This document shows, one piece after another, positions 54,063 through 61,602 of a stretch of DNA of 64,000 nt; positions within the stretch are counted from its first letter, which is position 1; every line of letters begins with the position of its first letter. Source of the stretch: a virus. A program made the position numbers and the translations under genes. The stretch is taken from positions 1 to 64,000 of IMG/VR virus record IMGVR_UViG_3300037070_006409; one strand, written 5' to 3'. Under the pieces are notes generated by a model. That model ran no database searches. It was not told where the DNA came from and saw nothing but the letters and a program-made list of their open reading frames with translations.

Positions 54063-55846
54063 CCGCCAAGCGCTTCGGCGCTGGGCCTGCTCAGGGCCTG
54101 CGGGTGCGGGACGTGCTCGGGGAGGTGCGTCGAGAAGCCGCTGACGACCAGCCAGTGCGCCGCTCAATGCGCGAGTACGGCATCCTCATCCCGGAGGCCT
54201 CGCGCGGCCCGCTGCGGCTCGATGACTTCCCCTTCCAGATCGAGCCGTTCTACTCCGACGAGATCGCCGAAGCCGAGGATGTCGTCACCATGAAGAGCAC
54301 CCAGATCGGTGCATCCTCGGGCATGGTCCGGTGGGCGGTGCGCCTCGCCGATCAGATGGGGGAGACCGTCATCTACTTCTTCCCCACCCAGGTGCACGTC
54401 TCCGAGTTCGGGACCGAAAAGCTGGAGCCGTCGATCAAAGCCTCCGACTACCTCCAGCGCCGGATGCCCCGCGGCCACACCCGCAACAAGTCCCAGAAGC
54501 AGATCGGCCTCGGCTTCCTCTACCTCCGCGGGATGCAGTCGAAAGCCGCCGTGCAGTCGATCCCCGCCCAGGCAGTCGTGATTGACGAGTACGACGAGTG
54601 CCCCCCGCAGCGCATCGAGGAAGCCGAGAATCGGATCTCCGGCGCCGCGGGCCTCGGCAAGATCGGCCGCGTCCGCCGGCTCGGCCGTCCGTCGGTGCCC
54701 GGCTACGGCATCGACGCCGCCTTTCAGGAATCCGATCAGCGGGCCTGGATCGTCACCTGCCCCGAGTGCGGACACGAGCAGAAGATCACCTTTGCCGACA
54801 ATCTGCGCTGGCACTCCGAGGCGGCTGGCGACAAGATCCTGCGTCCCGGCCACGACGAGTTCGAGAAGCGCAAGGACGTGACCTCGGCCTGGCGGGTCTG
54901 TAGGAAATGCGAGGCCAGCCTGGAGGGCAAGCCGATCCGCACCGGCATCTGGGTCCCACAGTCTCCCGGCCCAGGCGCCATCCCCGGCTTCCACATCCCA
55001 CGCTTGATCGTCCCCCGCACCGATCTCCGCCGTGTCGTCGTCAACTCGCGCAAGACGAAGGTGATCGAGATCGAAACCTTCCACAACCACGATCTCGGCG
55101 AAGCCTGGGCGGCTTCCGACGCGCGCCTCACCGACGACGACCTCGCCCGCGCCTCCGCTCAGGGCATGGAGCCGCAGGCTCGCTACACCGGCCGCTACCC
55201 GGTGACGCTCGGCCTCGACGTGGCCTCCGAGCGGGACCTGAGCTGTCGGATCTCCGAGCTGCTGCCCGACGGCACACGCCGTGCCCTGCGGATCTGGGAA
55301 CCAAAGGACTACGAGGAAGTCGCGAAGGCAATGGTGGACTTCCGCGTCCACGTCGCCGCGGTGGACTCGATGCCCGACCGCCGCGGGATCGGACGGCCCC
55401 TCCAGCAGGCGTTCCCCGGCCGCGTCTTCCTGGTCGAATACGACGACAACCCGCGCTCCGACGCCTGGACCTACGACGACAGGCGGCAGGTGATTCGCGT
55501 CAACCGCACCGAGGCCCTCGACGCCATGATGGACTCGATCCGCTCGGTCACCAACATCCCAACGAAGCCGATGCCGGCCGGCTACATCGAGCAGATGAAA
55601 TCCCCGGTGCGCAAGCTGGAGGAAGACTCCAAAGGGCGCCCGCATCGGGTATACCGCAAGACCGGGACCCAGGGTGACGATTGGGCGCATGCCGAGGTCT
55701 ATGATCTCGTCGCCGCCGAGATGCTCAACGCCCTCACAATGACCCAGCAGCAGCAAGAAGACGGCGAGCCGCAGATAGTCGGCGCGCCCGAGCCGGTCTC
55801 CCTGGGCTGGGGCAATACCGACTACCGACCGGGCTTCGGCGAATGA
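54053..55846 (+). CDS. terL: Terminase large subunit (lambda GpA type)
   Basis: A 597-residue protein. ATPase: Walker A-like TMKSTQIGASSGMV (about residue 80-93), Walker B QAVVIDEYDECPP (about 173-185). A zinc site follows (CPECGHEQK, CRKCEASLEG). Nuclease domain: PVTLGLDVASERDLSCRI (first Asp), HVAAVDSMPDRRG (second Asp), then PVRKLEEDSKGRPHRVYRKTGTQGDDWAHAEVYDL with the final Asp/His. It cuts and pumps DNA into the prohead. Lambda-type enzymes often make cohesive ends, which is relevant for the Ku-like protein. Confidence 0.9.
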   Translation: MALAAKRFGAGPAQGLRVRDVLGEVRREAADDQPVRRSMREYGILIPEASRGPLRLDDFPFQIEPFYSDEIAEAEDVVTMKSTQIGASSGMVRWAVRLADQMGETVIYFFPTQVHVSEFGTEKLEPSIKASDYLQRRMPRGHTRNKSQKQIGLGFLYLRGMQSKAAVQSIPAQAVVIDEYDECPPQRIEEAENRISGAAGLGKIGRVRRLGRPSVPGYGIDAAFQESDQRAWIVTCPECGHEQKITFADNLRWHSEAAGDKILRPGHDEFEKRKDVTSAWRVCRKCEASLEGKPIRTGIWVPQSPGPGAIPGFHIPRLIVPRTDLRRVVVNSRKTKVIEIETFHNHDLGEAWAASDARLTDDDLARASAQGMEPQARYTGRYPVTLGLDVASERDLSCRISELLPDGTRRALRIWEPKDYEEVAKAMVDFRVHVAAVDSMPDRRGIGRPLQQAFPGRVFLVEYDDNPRSDAWTYDDRRQVIRVNRTEALDAMMDSIRSVTNIPTKPMPAGYIEQMKSPVRKLEEDSKGRPHRVYRKTGTQGDDWAHAEVYDLVAAEMLNALTMTQQQQEDGEPQIVGAPEPVSLGWGNTDYRPGFGE

Positions 55847-56322
55847 CCCCCCGCCAACGCTTCGACGCCAAGTGGCGCCTCGACCCCGAGACGGGGTGCT
55901 GGCTGTGGACGGCTGGTTGCACGTCGGGCGGCTATGGGACCTTCGGCGTTCGGGTGGACGGTCGCTGGCGCATGATGCGCGCGCATCGCATCGCTTGGCA
56001 ACTCCACGTCGGCCCCATCCCCCCAGGCCTATGCGCCCTCCACCACTGCGACACGCCGCCTTGCGTGAATCCCCAGCACCTCTTCCTCGGGACGCAGGCG
56101 GAGAATAATCGCGACATGACGGCAAAGGGGCGGCGCGCGCCGACTGTCGGTGGCGCGAATCCAAACGCTGCTCTGTCGGAGGCTGAAGCGCTTTCCATCC
56201 TCCGATTGAAGGGCAGCGGCCAACGACAAGCCGATGTGGCCTTGAGTTTCGGCGTAACGCAGACGCAGGTATCACGGATTTGGCTGGGGAAGGCCTGGGC
56301 ACATCTCAGTGGGGTTGCCTGA
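55843..56322 (+). CDS. HNH homing endonuclease
   Basis: A 159-residue protein from ATG 55843 (ATGA with the terminase stop). It is nearly identical to 21965-22444 at its start (RQRFDAKW, LDPETGCWLWTA) and shares the HNH core CALHHCDTPPCVNPQHLFLGT and a C-terminal HTH (RQADVALSFGVTQTQVSRIWLGKAWAHLSG). A recently moved selfish gene. Confidence 0.87.
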   Translation: MTPRQRFDAKWRLDPETGCWLWTAGCTSGGYGTFGVRVDGRWRMMRAHRIAWQLHVGPIPPGLCALHHCDTPPCVNPQHLFLGTQAENNRDMTAKGRRAPTVGGANPNAALSEAEALSILRLKGSGQRQADVALSFGVTQTQVSRIWLGKAWAHLSGVA

Positions 56323-56622
56323 ATGGCCCGCGTCTCGAAAGCCGATATGACGGAGAAGAACCCGGCCGAGTGGGTGGCCGGGGCGAAAGCAGCTCGTGCC
56401 GCCCGCAAGAACGTCTCCGATCAGCTCACGAAGCTGATCGAGTCGGCCGACCTCACCGGCTCCCGGCCGTTGGTCGCCCGGCGCATCCGCGAACTGGCTG
56501 GCGCTCAGCGCTCCGGGGACGTGGCAGCCGAGCGCGCCGCGCTCATGGAGCTGGCGGTCGCTGCCTCAACGAGCGCTGCTGACATCGACGTGCGCCATCC
56601 GGCGCTCGCCGCTGCGGCGTGA
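56323..56622 (+). CDS. Small helical protein after terminase
   Basis: A 99-residue protein. Helical and charged (EKNPAEWVAGAKAARAARKNVSDQLTKLIESADL, RRIRELAGAQRSGDVAAERAALMEL). It starts immediately after the HNH stop, so it was probably adjacent to the terminase before the insertion. A packaging accessory role is possible. Confidence 0.55.
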   Translation: MARVSKADMTEKNPAEWVAGAKAARAARKNVSDQLTKLIESADLTGSRPLVARRIRELAGAQRSGDVAAERAALMELAVAASTSAADIDVRHPALAAAA

Positions 56623-56628
56623 TGGTGG

Positions 56629-56668
56629 TAAGGTCCTGACCCTCACCACCCGACCCTAGGAGGAGCGC
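56629..56668 (+). promoter_or_regulatory. Promoter and leader-box UTR
   Basis: TAAGGT (56629-56634) in GGTAAGGTCCTGACC, the leader box CACCACCCGA at 56644-56653, AGGAGGAG (56658-56665) and ATG 56669. It closely matches 43028-43069. Confidence 0.7.
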
Positions 56669-57013
56669 ATGGCTGACTTGAAGCCGGGAGAGGTTCCGAT
56701 CCTCGGCGAGCAGGGCGCCGCGATGCTGGAGCAGCGCGGCCACGAACTCGGGATCTTCTGCCACTCGTGCGGCCTGGAGATGTCGGGGGCAGGCTTCGAG
56801 TTCATCTCGCTGCGCGCGGTGACGAGGGAGACCCGCCCGACGGTGGTCGAGACGCGGGCCTTCATCTGCGGTCGCGACGAGTGCGCCGAGGCGCGCGAGG
56901 CGGCGCGTCAGCGGGCCACGGCGGTCAAGCCAGCCGGCGGCTGGCAGGTCCTCACCGGCCCGGCGGAGGAGCCGGAGGACGAGGCTCCCGCCGAGGAGCA
57001 GCCCAGTGGCTGA
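56669..57013 (+). CDS. Zn-binding hypothetical protein
   Basis: A 114-residue protein. IFCHSCGLEMSGAGFEFISLRAV and VETRAFICGRDECAEAREAARQR provide two Cys pairs, likely one zinc site. An acidic Pro-rich tail follows. It overlaps the next GTG by 8 nt. Confidence 0.6.
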   Translation: MADLKPGEVPILGEQGAAMLEQRGHELGIFCHSCGLEMSGAGFEFISLRAVTRETRPTVVETRAFICGRDECAEAREAARQRATAVKPAGGWQVLTGPAEEPEDEAPAEEQPSG

Positions 57014-57382
57014 GGGGGCGCAGGACCTCGCCGAGCTGCTGGAGTCGGCACGCGAGCGCCGCCCCGACCCCGGCGCGGTTCTCTACTTCCAAAACGGCGA
57101 GACGCTCTCGGTCCTGCTCAGCTACGAGGAGGCGCTGGACCTCTTCATGCCCAGCGACCCGACGGCGGGGTCGTGGGTTGAGGGGGGGGCGCAAGCAGGA
57201 GTGGGTCCCAGGCCCTGGCCTACGTCTCTTCGCTGGACGGCCGCGACCGCTGCCCGATCCGGCAGGCTGTTTGGGGACCAAGCGTTTACGCGATCGGTGA
57301 GGTCACCGAGGAGACGATCAAGCTGCGAGACGCCGAGATGCGCGCTGTGGCTGCTGCGCAGGGATTGGGGGTGGGCGGATGA
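57006..57382 (+). CDS. Hypothetical gene split by a frameshift at a G8 run
   Basis: GTG 57006 opens a frame with GAVLYFQNGETLSVLLSYEEALDLFMPSD, protein-like to about residue 57. At eight consecutive G (57182-57189) the frame loses coding character and would run on to 57425. The -1 frame after the G run continues as ALAYVSSLDGRDRCPIRQAV, GEVTEETIKLRDAEMRAVAAAQG, ending TGA 57380-57382 with an ATGA overlap to the next gene. Either a sequencing error, a phase-variable tract or a programmed slip. Confidence 0.55.
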
Positions 57383-57750
57383 CCGAGGAGCGCGAGCAGG
57401 GCTACTGGAACGGCGAGCCGTGTGAGGTCGAGCGTGCCATCGTCATCGTCGCCGACCAGCCCGAGCACCCCCACTATTGGGCGCGGCGCTTCGTCGGCAA
57501 CGAACGGCGCGTGGTCCTCGTCAAGTACAACGGCAGCACCTTCGCGATAGACGACGAGGGCTACAAGATGTCCAGCGACGAGATCGAGGCCTTGCAGAAG
57601 CGCTGGCCGGACATCACCTTCTCGACCGAGCACGGCTTCGACGGCTGGGGCTGGCACAAGGTCACCAAGGGGCGCGGCGGCCCCGGCATCCCCCACGCCA
57701 CCGTCTACTTCGACCGAATCGTGAGCACGGAGCACGATGGCAGTGTCTGA
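57379..57750 (+). CDS. Hypothetical protein
   Basis: A 123-residue protein from ATG 57379. It is alpha/beta with aromatic residues (GYWNGEPCEVERAIVIVADQPEHPHYWARRFVGNERRVVLVKYNG). It also has FDGWGWHKVTKGRGGPGIPH. No family recognised. It overlaps the next gene by 14 nt. Confidence 0.6.
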   Translation: MTEEREQGYWNGEPCEVERAIVIVADQPEHPHYWARRFVGNERRVVLVKYNGSTFAIDDEGYKMSSDEIEALQKRWPDITFSTEHGFDGWGWHKVTKGRGGPGIPHATVYFDRIVSTEHDGSV

Positions 57751-58255
57751 GCGACCGCCTGGCGCCGATGCCGTCGAGATCATCCTCCAGCGCGCCGCGC
57801 TGGGGGAGGTCGAGAAGGCGGAGCTGGTCGAGGAGGCAGGTCTCGCCACCGATGACCTGCGCGAAGCGATTGACTGGCTGGAGGAGCAGGGGCAGCTCGT
57901 TGTCACCGACACCGGCTACCGCTCGGCCGGGGGCGACGACGAGCCGACAGGCCCGGAGGCTGCGCACCCAAGTGAAGACGAGCCACTAGAGCCAGTACCC
58001 GAGCAGGAGGCTCCCGGCCCGGCGATGACCGCCCATGTGCGCTCGCACTTCGAGGTCGTCTGCTCCTTCGGGCGCAGTCCCGGTGAGAGCGACGGAGCGG
58101 CGGTCAAGAAGGCCCAGGCGATCGCCAACGAGATCGGTAACGCGCTCTCCGCAGCGATGCCTCGTCTCGACTTCCACGTCGAGGTCTCCGGTGTGGACGC
58201 CTTCGACAGCCCACGATCGCTCTGGCCCCCAGAGGACGAGGAACCCCGCGGCTGA
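57737..58255 (+). CDS. Winged-helix regulator-like protein
   Basis: A 172-residue protein from ATG 57737. Residues 10-65 form a winged helix (AVEIILQRAALGEVEKAELVEEAGLATDDLREAIDWLEEQGQLVVTDTGY). An acidic linker leads to a second domain (HFEVVCSFGRSPGESDGAAVKKAQAIANEIGNALSAAM, LDFHVEVSGVDAF). It may be a regulator of accessory genes. Confidence 0.55.
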   Translation: MAVSERPPGADAVEIILQRAALGEVEKAELVEEAGLATDDLREAIDWLEEQGQLVVTDTGYRSAGGDDEPTGPEAAHPSEDEPLEPVPEQEAPGPAMTAHVRSHFEVVCSFGRSPGESDGAAVKKAQAIANEIGNALSAAMPRLDFHVEVSGVDAFDSPRSLWPPEDEEPRG

Positions 58256-58268
58256 GCGACGGTCGGAG

Positions 58269-58586
58269 TTGGCGACGCGGGAGGAAATGCGGGCCAGGGG
58301 GGCGAAGAGCGGCCGCGTGAGGCAGGCCGCTGCGGCCTTGAAGCGGGACTTGGCCGCCGGCAGGATCACGCTGATCGCGGCCCTCGGTGATGAGCGGGCT
58401 GCTTCGATGCAGCTCCTCGACCTGTATGTAGCGGCGCCAGGCCTGGGCCGGCGCACCGCACCCCGGCTGCTCTCCCGCGTCGATGTTCGGTCGAATCTGC
58501 GGGTGCGCGAGCTGACCAAAAGCCAGCTCGAACGGCTGCGCCAGGGCCTGCTCGACCCGGACTACATCGCACGCCGCACGTGGTGA
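58269..58586 (+). CDS. mIHF-like nucleoid protein
   Basis: About 105 residues. The start is unsure: TTG 58269 or ATG 58287. The body matches actinobacterial integration host factor: AAAALKRDLAAGRITLIAAL, then SMQLLDLYVAAPGLGRRTAPRLLSRVDV (helix-two-turn-helix, PGxG), then LRVRELTKSQLERLRQGL. mIHF bends DNA and supports phage integration and nucleoid structure in hosts such as Mycobacterium and Streptomyces. A phage copy may remodel the host or phage nucleoid. It faces a convergent HNH gene. Confidence 0.7.
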   Translation: MATREEMRARGAKSGRVRQAAAALKRDLAAGRITLIAALGDERAASMQLLDLYVAAPGLGRRTAPRLLSRVDVRSNLRVRELTKSQLERLRQGLLDPDYIARRTW

Positions 58587-58590
58587 CTAG

Positions 58591-59070
58591 TTAGGGCAGC
58601 TTCTCGGCGTCGGTGCCGTACTCGGCAAGAATCTCTCGGGCGAAGGCGAGAAGGTCCTCGACGGCCTGACCTCGTGGGTGCTTGCCCGAGACGCGGAGCT
58701 GGAGGTTCTTCGGTCGGTTGTCGTTTCGGATGCCGTTGCGATGGTGGACGGTCTCGCCTGGTTTCAACGGTCGTCCGAGCGCTTCTTCCATCACCACGCG
58801 ATGCTCGAAGCGGTGATCGCCGAGGCGGATGTACCCGTCGGGCGTCTCCCACCGGGTCTTCTTTTTCCTCGGTTTGGCTTTGGTCCCGAGGCGAAGGTGG
58901 CGGTAGCAGATACCGCGTGATCGCTGGGGACGCTCGCAGTCCTCGATCGTGCAGACCTGCTGGCTGCGGCGCTTATTCCAGTATTTGCGATGAGCCTCTC
59001 GGCAGTCGTCGCATCGACACTTGCGGCTGTAGCGTCGCTCAGTACCGTGGGGAGGAAGGTCGCGTGGCAC
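58591..59070 (-). CDS. HNH homing endonuclease on the minus strand
   Basis: A 159-residue protein from GTG on the minus strand. A Cys-rich N-terminus ([34 protein letters not shown]) precedes the HNH core [36 protein letters not shown]. Only this gene and the metalloprotease run on the minus strand. Its own leaderless promoter (59078-59083) makes it transcriptionally independent. Confidence 0.85.
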   Translation of the reverse strand: MPRDLPPHGTERRYSRKCRCDDCREAHRKYWNKRRSQQVCTIEDCERPQRSRGICYRHLRLGTKAKPRKKKTRWETPDGYIRLGDHRFEHRVVMEEALGRPLKPGETVHHRNGIRNDNRPKNLQLRVSGKHPRGQAVEDLLAFAREILAEYGTDAEKLP

Positions 59071-59077
59071 GCTCGGA

Positions 59078-59083
59078 AGACTA
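59078..59083 (-). promoter_or_regulatory. -10 box TAGTCT (minus strand) for leaderless HNH gene
   Basis: TAGTCT on the minus strand ends exactly 7 nt before the GTG at 59070. It is diverged from the plus-strand promoter at 59106, sharing an 80-bp intergenic region. Confidence 0.6.
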
Positions 59084-59105
59084 GCGCGTCGGCCTTCCGT
59101 TCTGC

Positions 59106-59150
59106 TAGGCTACCGCCATCACCCGAACCTGATGTGCTGATGGAGGCGAT
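59106..59150 (+). promoter_or_regulatory. Promoter and leader-box UTR
   Basis: TAGGCT (59106-59111), 5-8 nt, then the box variant CATCACCCGA (59117-59126) followed by ACC, then TGATGGAGGCGAT and ATG 59151. The -10, spacing and GGAGGCGA match the 50369 leader. Confidence 0.65.
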
Positions 59151-59432
59151 ATGGACCCTCAACCTGCTCCACCCCGACCCCCGCTTCTCTTCGCCGTACT
59201 GCTGCGCTCCGAAGCGGACTGGTTCCCGCTCTCCTCGGGGTCGATTGCCGACGCGCTGAGATCCAACTACGAGGTCGTGCCCTATGTCCCAATGGCCGAC
59301 CTCGTGGCAGCGGCTAGCGACCGGAGCATGATCCGCCCGGTCGCCCGCGAGGTCGCCGTAGGGGAGGACACAGTGCAGCGCACCGTCAAACTCTTCCTGC
59401 AAGAGTTCGCAGAGAGGCACCACGGTGTCTAG
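59151..59432 (+). CDS. Hypothetical protein with HTH-like end
   Basis: A 93-residue protein. PLLFAVLLRSEADWFPLSSGSIADALRSNYEVV and MIRPVAREVAVGEDTVQRTVKLFLQEF, the latter like a helix-turn-helix. It may be a small regulator. It overlaps the next GTG. Confidence 0.55.
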   Translation: MDPQPAPPRPPLLFAVLLRSEADWFPLSSGSIADALRSNYEVVPYVPMADLVAAASDRSMIRPVAREVAVGEDTVQRTVKLFLQEFAERHHGV

Positions 59433-59886
59433 TCATCCGCGCTGTGTCAACTGCCTGGTCGAGTTCACGACCCAGGACGCCCTCCACGATCAGATCGTTG
59501 AGGACGACGAAGGTCTGCACCATCGGGAGTGCGTCGGCGTCGGGCGCGGGGCTGCTGCCGACCGCGTGGTCGTGGATGAGTACGACGCCCTCGTCGGCGA
59601 GGAGGAAGAGCGACGCCGCGAAATGGGCGATCCGCCGTTGACCGGCGAGCCGACGGTGGTGCTCGTGGAACCGAAGATGTCCACCGACATCCCTCCCCAC
59701 GTCGCCGGCCAGCAGCTCGCCGCCTACCGCCGCCTCCTCGGCTTCGACCGCGACGACGATGCTCAGCCATTCGGCGGCTTCCCACTTCCCGAGGACCTCG
59801 CACCGATGGACTGCCCCGAATGCCACGCTGAGCCAGCGATCAACGGCGGCCCCGGCTTTCTGTGTCGGGGAAGGTCGATGCTGTGA
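59425..59886 (+). CDS. Hypothetical Zn-site protein
   Basis: A 153-residue acidic protein from GTG 59425. CVNCLVEFTTQDALHDQIVEDDEGLHHREC at the N-terminus and CPECHAEPAINGGPGFLC at the C-terminus are Cys/His sites, with a disordered acidic linker between. No family recognised. Confidence 0.55.
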   Translation: MSSHPRCVNCLVEFTTQDALHDQIVEDDEGLHHRECVGVGRGAAADRVVVDEYDALVGEEEERRREMGDPPLTGEPTVVLVEPKMSTDIPPHVAGQQLAAYRRLLGFDRDDDAQPFGGFPLPEDLAPMDCPECHAEPAINGGPGFLCRGRSML

Positions 59887-60005
59887 AGAGTCTCCGCCGT
59901 CGCCTCGCCTCGATCTTCCGCCCGGCCGAGAAGCATCCGCGGGCGGCGCTGCGGATCAACGCCGAAGTGCGCCGCAACCCCGACCGGGAAGTCACCCGTG
60001 TCTGA
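59883..60005 (+). CDS. 40-residue basic protein
   Basis: A short gene from GTG 59883 (GTGA) to TGA 60005, overlapping the next gene by 8 nt. Very basic (KSLRRRLASIFRPAEKHPRAALRINAEVRRN), helical. Unknown. Confidence 0.45.
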   Translation: MKSLRRRLASIFRPAEKHPRAALRINAEVRRNPDREVTRV

Positions 60006-60528
60006 CACCGCCCAGCAGCTCGACGGCATGGCGATCGGCACCGCAGACATCAGCCCGTGCCGTCGCTACCGCTACTCGCTGACCCGACGGTGGGAGGACC
60101 GCGGGGCCAGCGGCGACGGCCTGCTCTGGGTGATGCTCAACCCCTCGACCGCTGACGCCAACCGCAACGACCCGACACTGCGCCGCTGCCTTCGCTTCTC
60201 GCGCGAGTGGGGCTCCCGATCGCTGACGGTGGTCAACCTCTACGCGCTCATCTCGACCAATCCGGCCGGGCTGTGGAAAGTCGAAGATCCCGTCGGCCCC
60301 GAGAACGACGCCGTGATCGCTCTCTCCGCCCGCGAAGCCCAGGCCACCGTGCTCGCCTGGGGCAACGGCGCGCCTCATCCGGCGCGCTGCCGAGCGGTGA
60401 TCGACATCCTGCGCGCCAACGCCTTCTATGCGACCCGGCTGCACTGCCTCGGAAAGACCGGCGCCGGCCAGCCGCGCCACCCTGTCCGGCTCGCCGCCTC
60501 GACCCAGATGGAGGTCTTCCTTGGCTGA
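59998..60528 (+). CDS. DUF1643-family protein
   Basis: A 176-residue protein from GTG 59998. Family signature: YRYSLTRRWED, LLWVMLNPSTADANRNDPTLRRCLRFSREWG, VVNLYALISTNPAGL, GPENDAVI, VLAWGNGA, and LGKTGAGQPRHPVRL. DUF1643 proteins are widespread in phages and bacteria. The biochemical role is not established. Confidence 0.85.
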   Translation: MSDTAQQLDGMAIGTADISPCRRYRYSLTRRWEDRGASGDGLLWVMLNPSTADANRNDPTLRRCLRFSREWGSRSLTVVNLYALISTNPAGLWKVEDPVGPENDAVIALSAREAQATVLAWGNGAPHPARCRAVIDILRANAFYATRLHCLGKTGAGQPRHPVRLAASTQMEVFLG

Positions 60529-60694
60529 GGTAAGGCCATCCAAACGCACGATGGAGATCGCCCTCGACGCCATTGCCGACCGGGTGCAGCAGATGGGCAC
60601 GGGGGAAATGTTGACCCCCGAAGCGGACTGGCGCTCGATCGAGGAGGAAGCCCGCGCCGCCGCCGAGTTGAAGGAGGCGATCGCCAATGCCTGA
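60521..60694 (+). CDS. Small helical protein, TTG start
   Basis: A 57-residue protein. TTG 60521 is chosen because GGAGG (60510-60514) lies 6 nt upstream. ATG 60551 is the alternative. Amphipathic helices (MEIALDAIADRVQQMGTGEM, IEEEARAAAELKEAI). Overlaps the next gene by 8 nt. Confidence 0.5.
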   Translation: MAEVRPSKRTMEIALDAIADRVQQMGTGEMLTPEADWRSIEEEARAAAELKEAIANA

Positions 60695-61199
60695 TCGCTA
60701 CCGCCAGCTCTGCCGCCCCGACGCCGACGCCACGCCGGGCGAAATCACTCGCTACCGCCGCGAGGTTACCGCCGCCCTTGAAGCGATCGGTGTCGGCTAC
60801 GGCGAGGAGTTTGTAGTGGTCCCGGCTGCCGAGTTCAACCGTCAGCCGAGCCTCGAAGAGGACCGCCTGGGTCCCTTCGCCCGCGACTCCGAGACCAGCC
60901 GGCAGGCCGCGCTCGACGCCTACCCGCGGCAAGGCAGCCAGCGCCACCGCATTCTCCTCGTCTTCGCCCGCCAGGTCCCTCGTGAGACCGCCGCCGGCTA
61001 CACGCGCGACGAGCTGGAGGCCTTCACGAGCCTCTCGGGCAACACCATCCGCCCACGTGTGCAGGAGCTGATCGAGGGAGGCTTTCTGACCGAGACCGAG
61101 GAGACACGGCGGACCCGCTCTGGCTCCGAGGCTACGGTGCTCAAGATCACCCACAAGGGCAGGGCGGAAATTCAAGAGAAGGAGACGGTTAGTGTCTGA
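60687..61199 (+). CDS. Winged-helix DNA-binding protein
   Basis: A 170-residue protein from ATG 60687. The C-terminal half is a winged helix (HRILLVFARQVPRETAAGYTRDELEAFTSLSGNTIRPRVQELIEGGFLTETEETRRTRSGSEATVLKIT), a MarR/ArsR-like layout. The N-terminus is basic and helical. Possible transcription regulator of the right-end operon. Confidence 0.65.
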   Translation: MPDRYRQLCRPDADATPGEITRYRREVTAALEAIGVGYGEEFVVVPAAEFNRQPSLEEDRLGPFARDSETSRQAALDAYPRQGSQRHRILLVFARQVPRETAAGYTRDELEAFTSLSGNTIRPRVQELIEGGFLTETEETRRTRSGSEATVLKITHKGRAEIQEKETVSV

Positions 61200-61599
61200 G
61201 AGCGAGCAACGCTTCCAGGATGGCGAGTCAGTGCAGCTCGTCAGCCATACCGAGCAGGTGGGCTATGTGGTCGAATACCTCGGCGGCGGCCGCTACGCCG
61301 TCACCTTCGAGGGCGATGGTGGCGTGCACGAGTACCCCGAGCACTTGCTCCAGCCCTGGGAGGCGGTCGAGGAGGAACGCGACCGCGCCCAGGACGAAGT
61401 GCGCGACCAAGAAGCGATCGCCCAGGTCGCGAAAGAAGACCGCAACCGCTCCGAGCGCACCATCCACCAAATCGAGGGTGTGCTCACCACCTTCGGCGTC
61501 CCGATCAGCTCACCGCTATCGGACACCATCACCGAGCTACTAGTCGAGCGCGAAGAGTTGCGTCGGCAAATCCAAGACAAACCAACGGAAGGAACCTGA
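61192..61599 (+). CDS. SH3-like/coiled-coil hypothetical protein
   Basis: A 135-residue protein from GTG 61192. Residues 8-50 are beta-rich (DGESVQLVSHTEQVGYVVEYLGGGRYAVTFEGDGGVHEYPEHLL), like a small SH3-type barrel. A charged coiled coil follows (EAVEEERDRAQDEVRDQEAI). Unknown function. Confidence 0.55.
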   Translation: MSESEQRFQDGESVQLVSHTEQVGYVVEYLGGGRYAVTFEGDGGVHEYPEHLLQPWEAVEEERDRAQDEVRDQEAIAQVAKEDRNRSERTIHQIEGVLTTFGVPISSPLSDTITELLVEREELRRQIQDKPTEGT

Positions 61600-61602
61600 G
61601 AG

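Noticed and set aside
54164-56302. A 712-codon open frame on the minus strand opposite the terminase
   Set aside because: It mirrors a genuine plus-strand gene. GC-rich codon bias keeps the antisense frame free of stops. The product is His/Gly/Val-rich without motifs.
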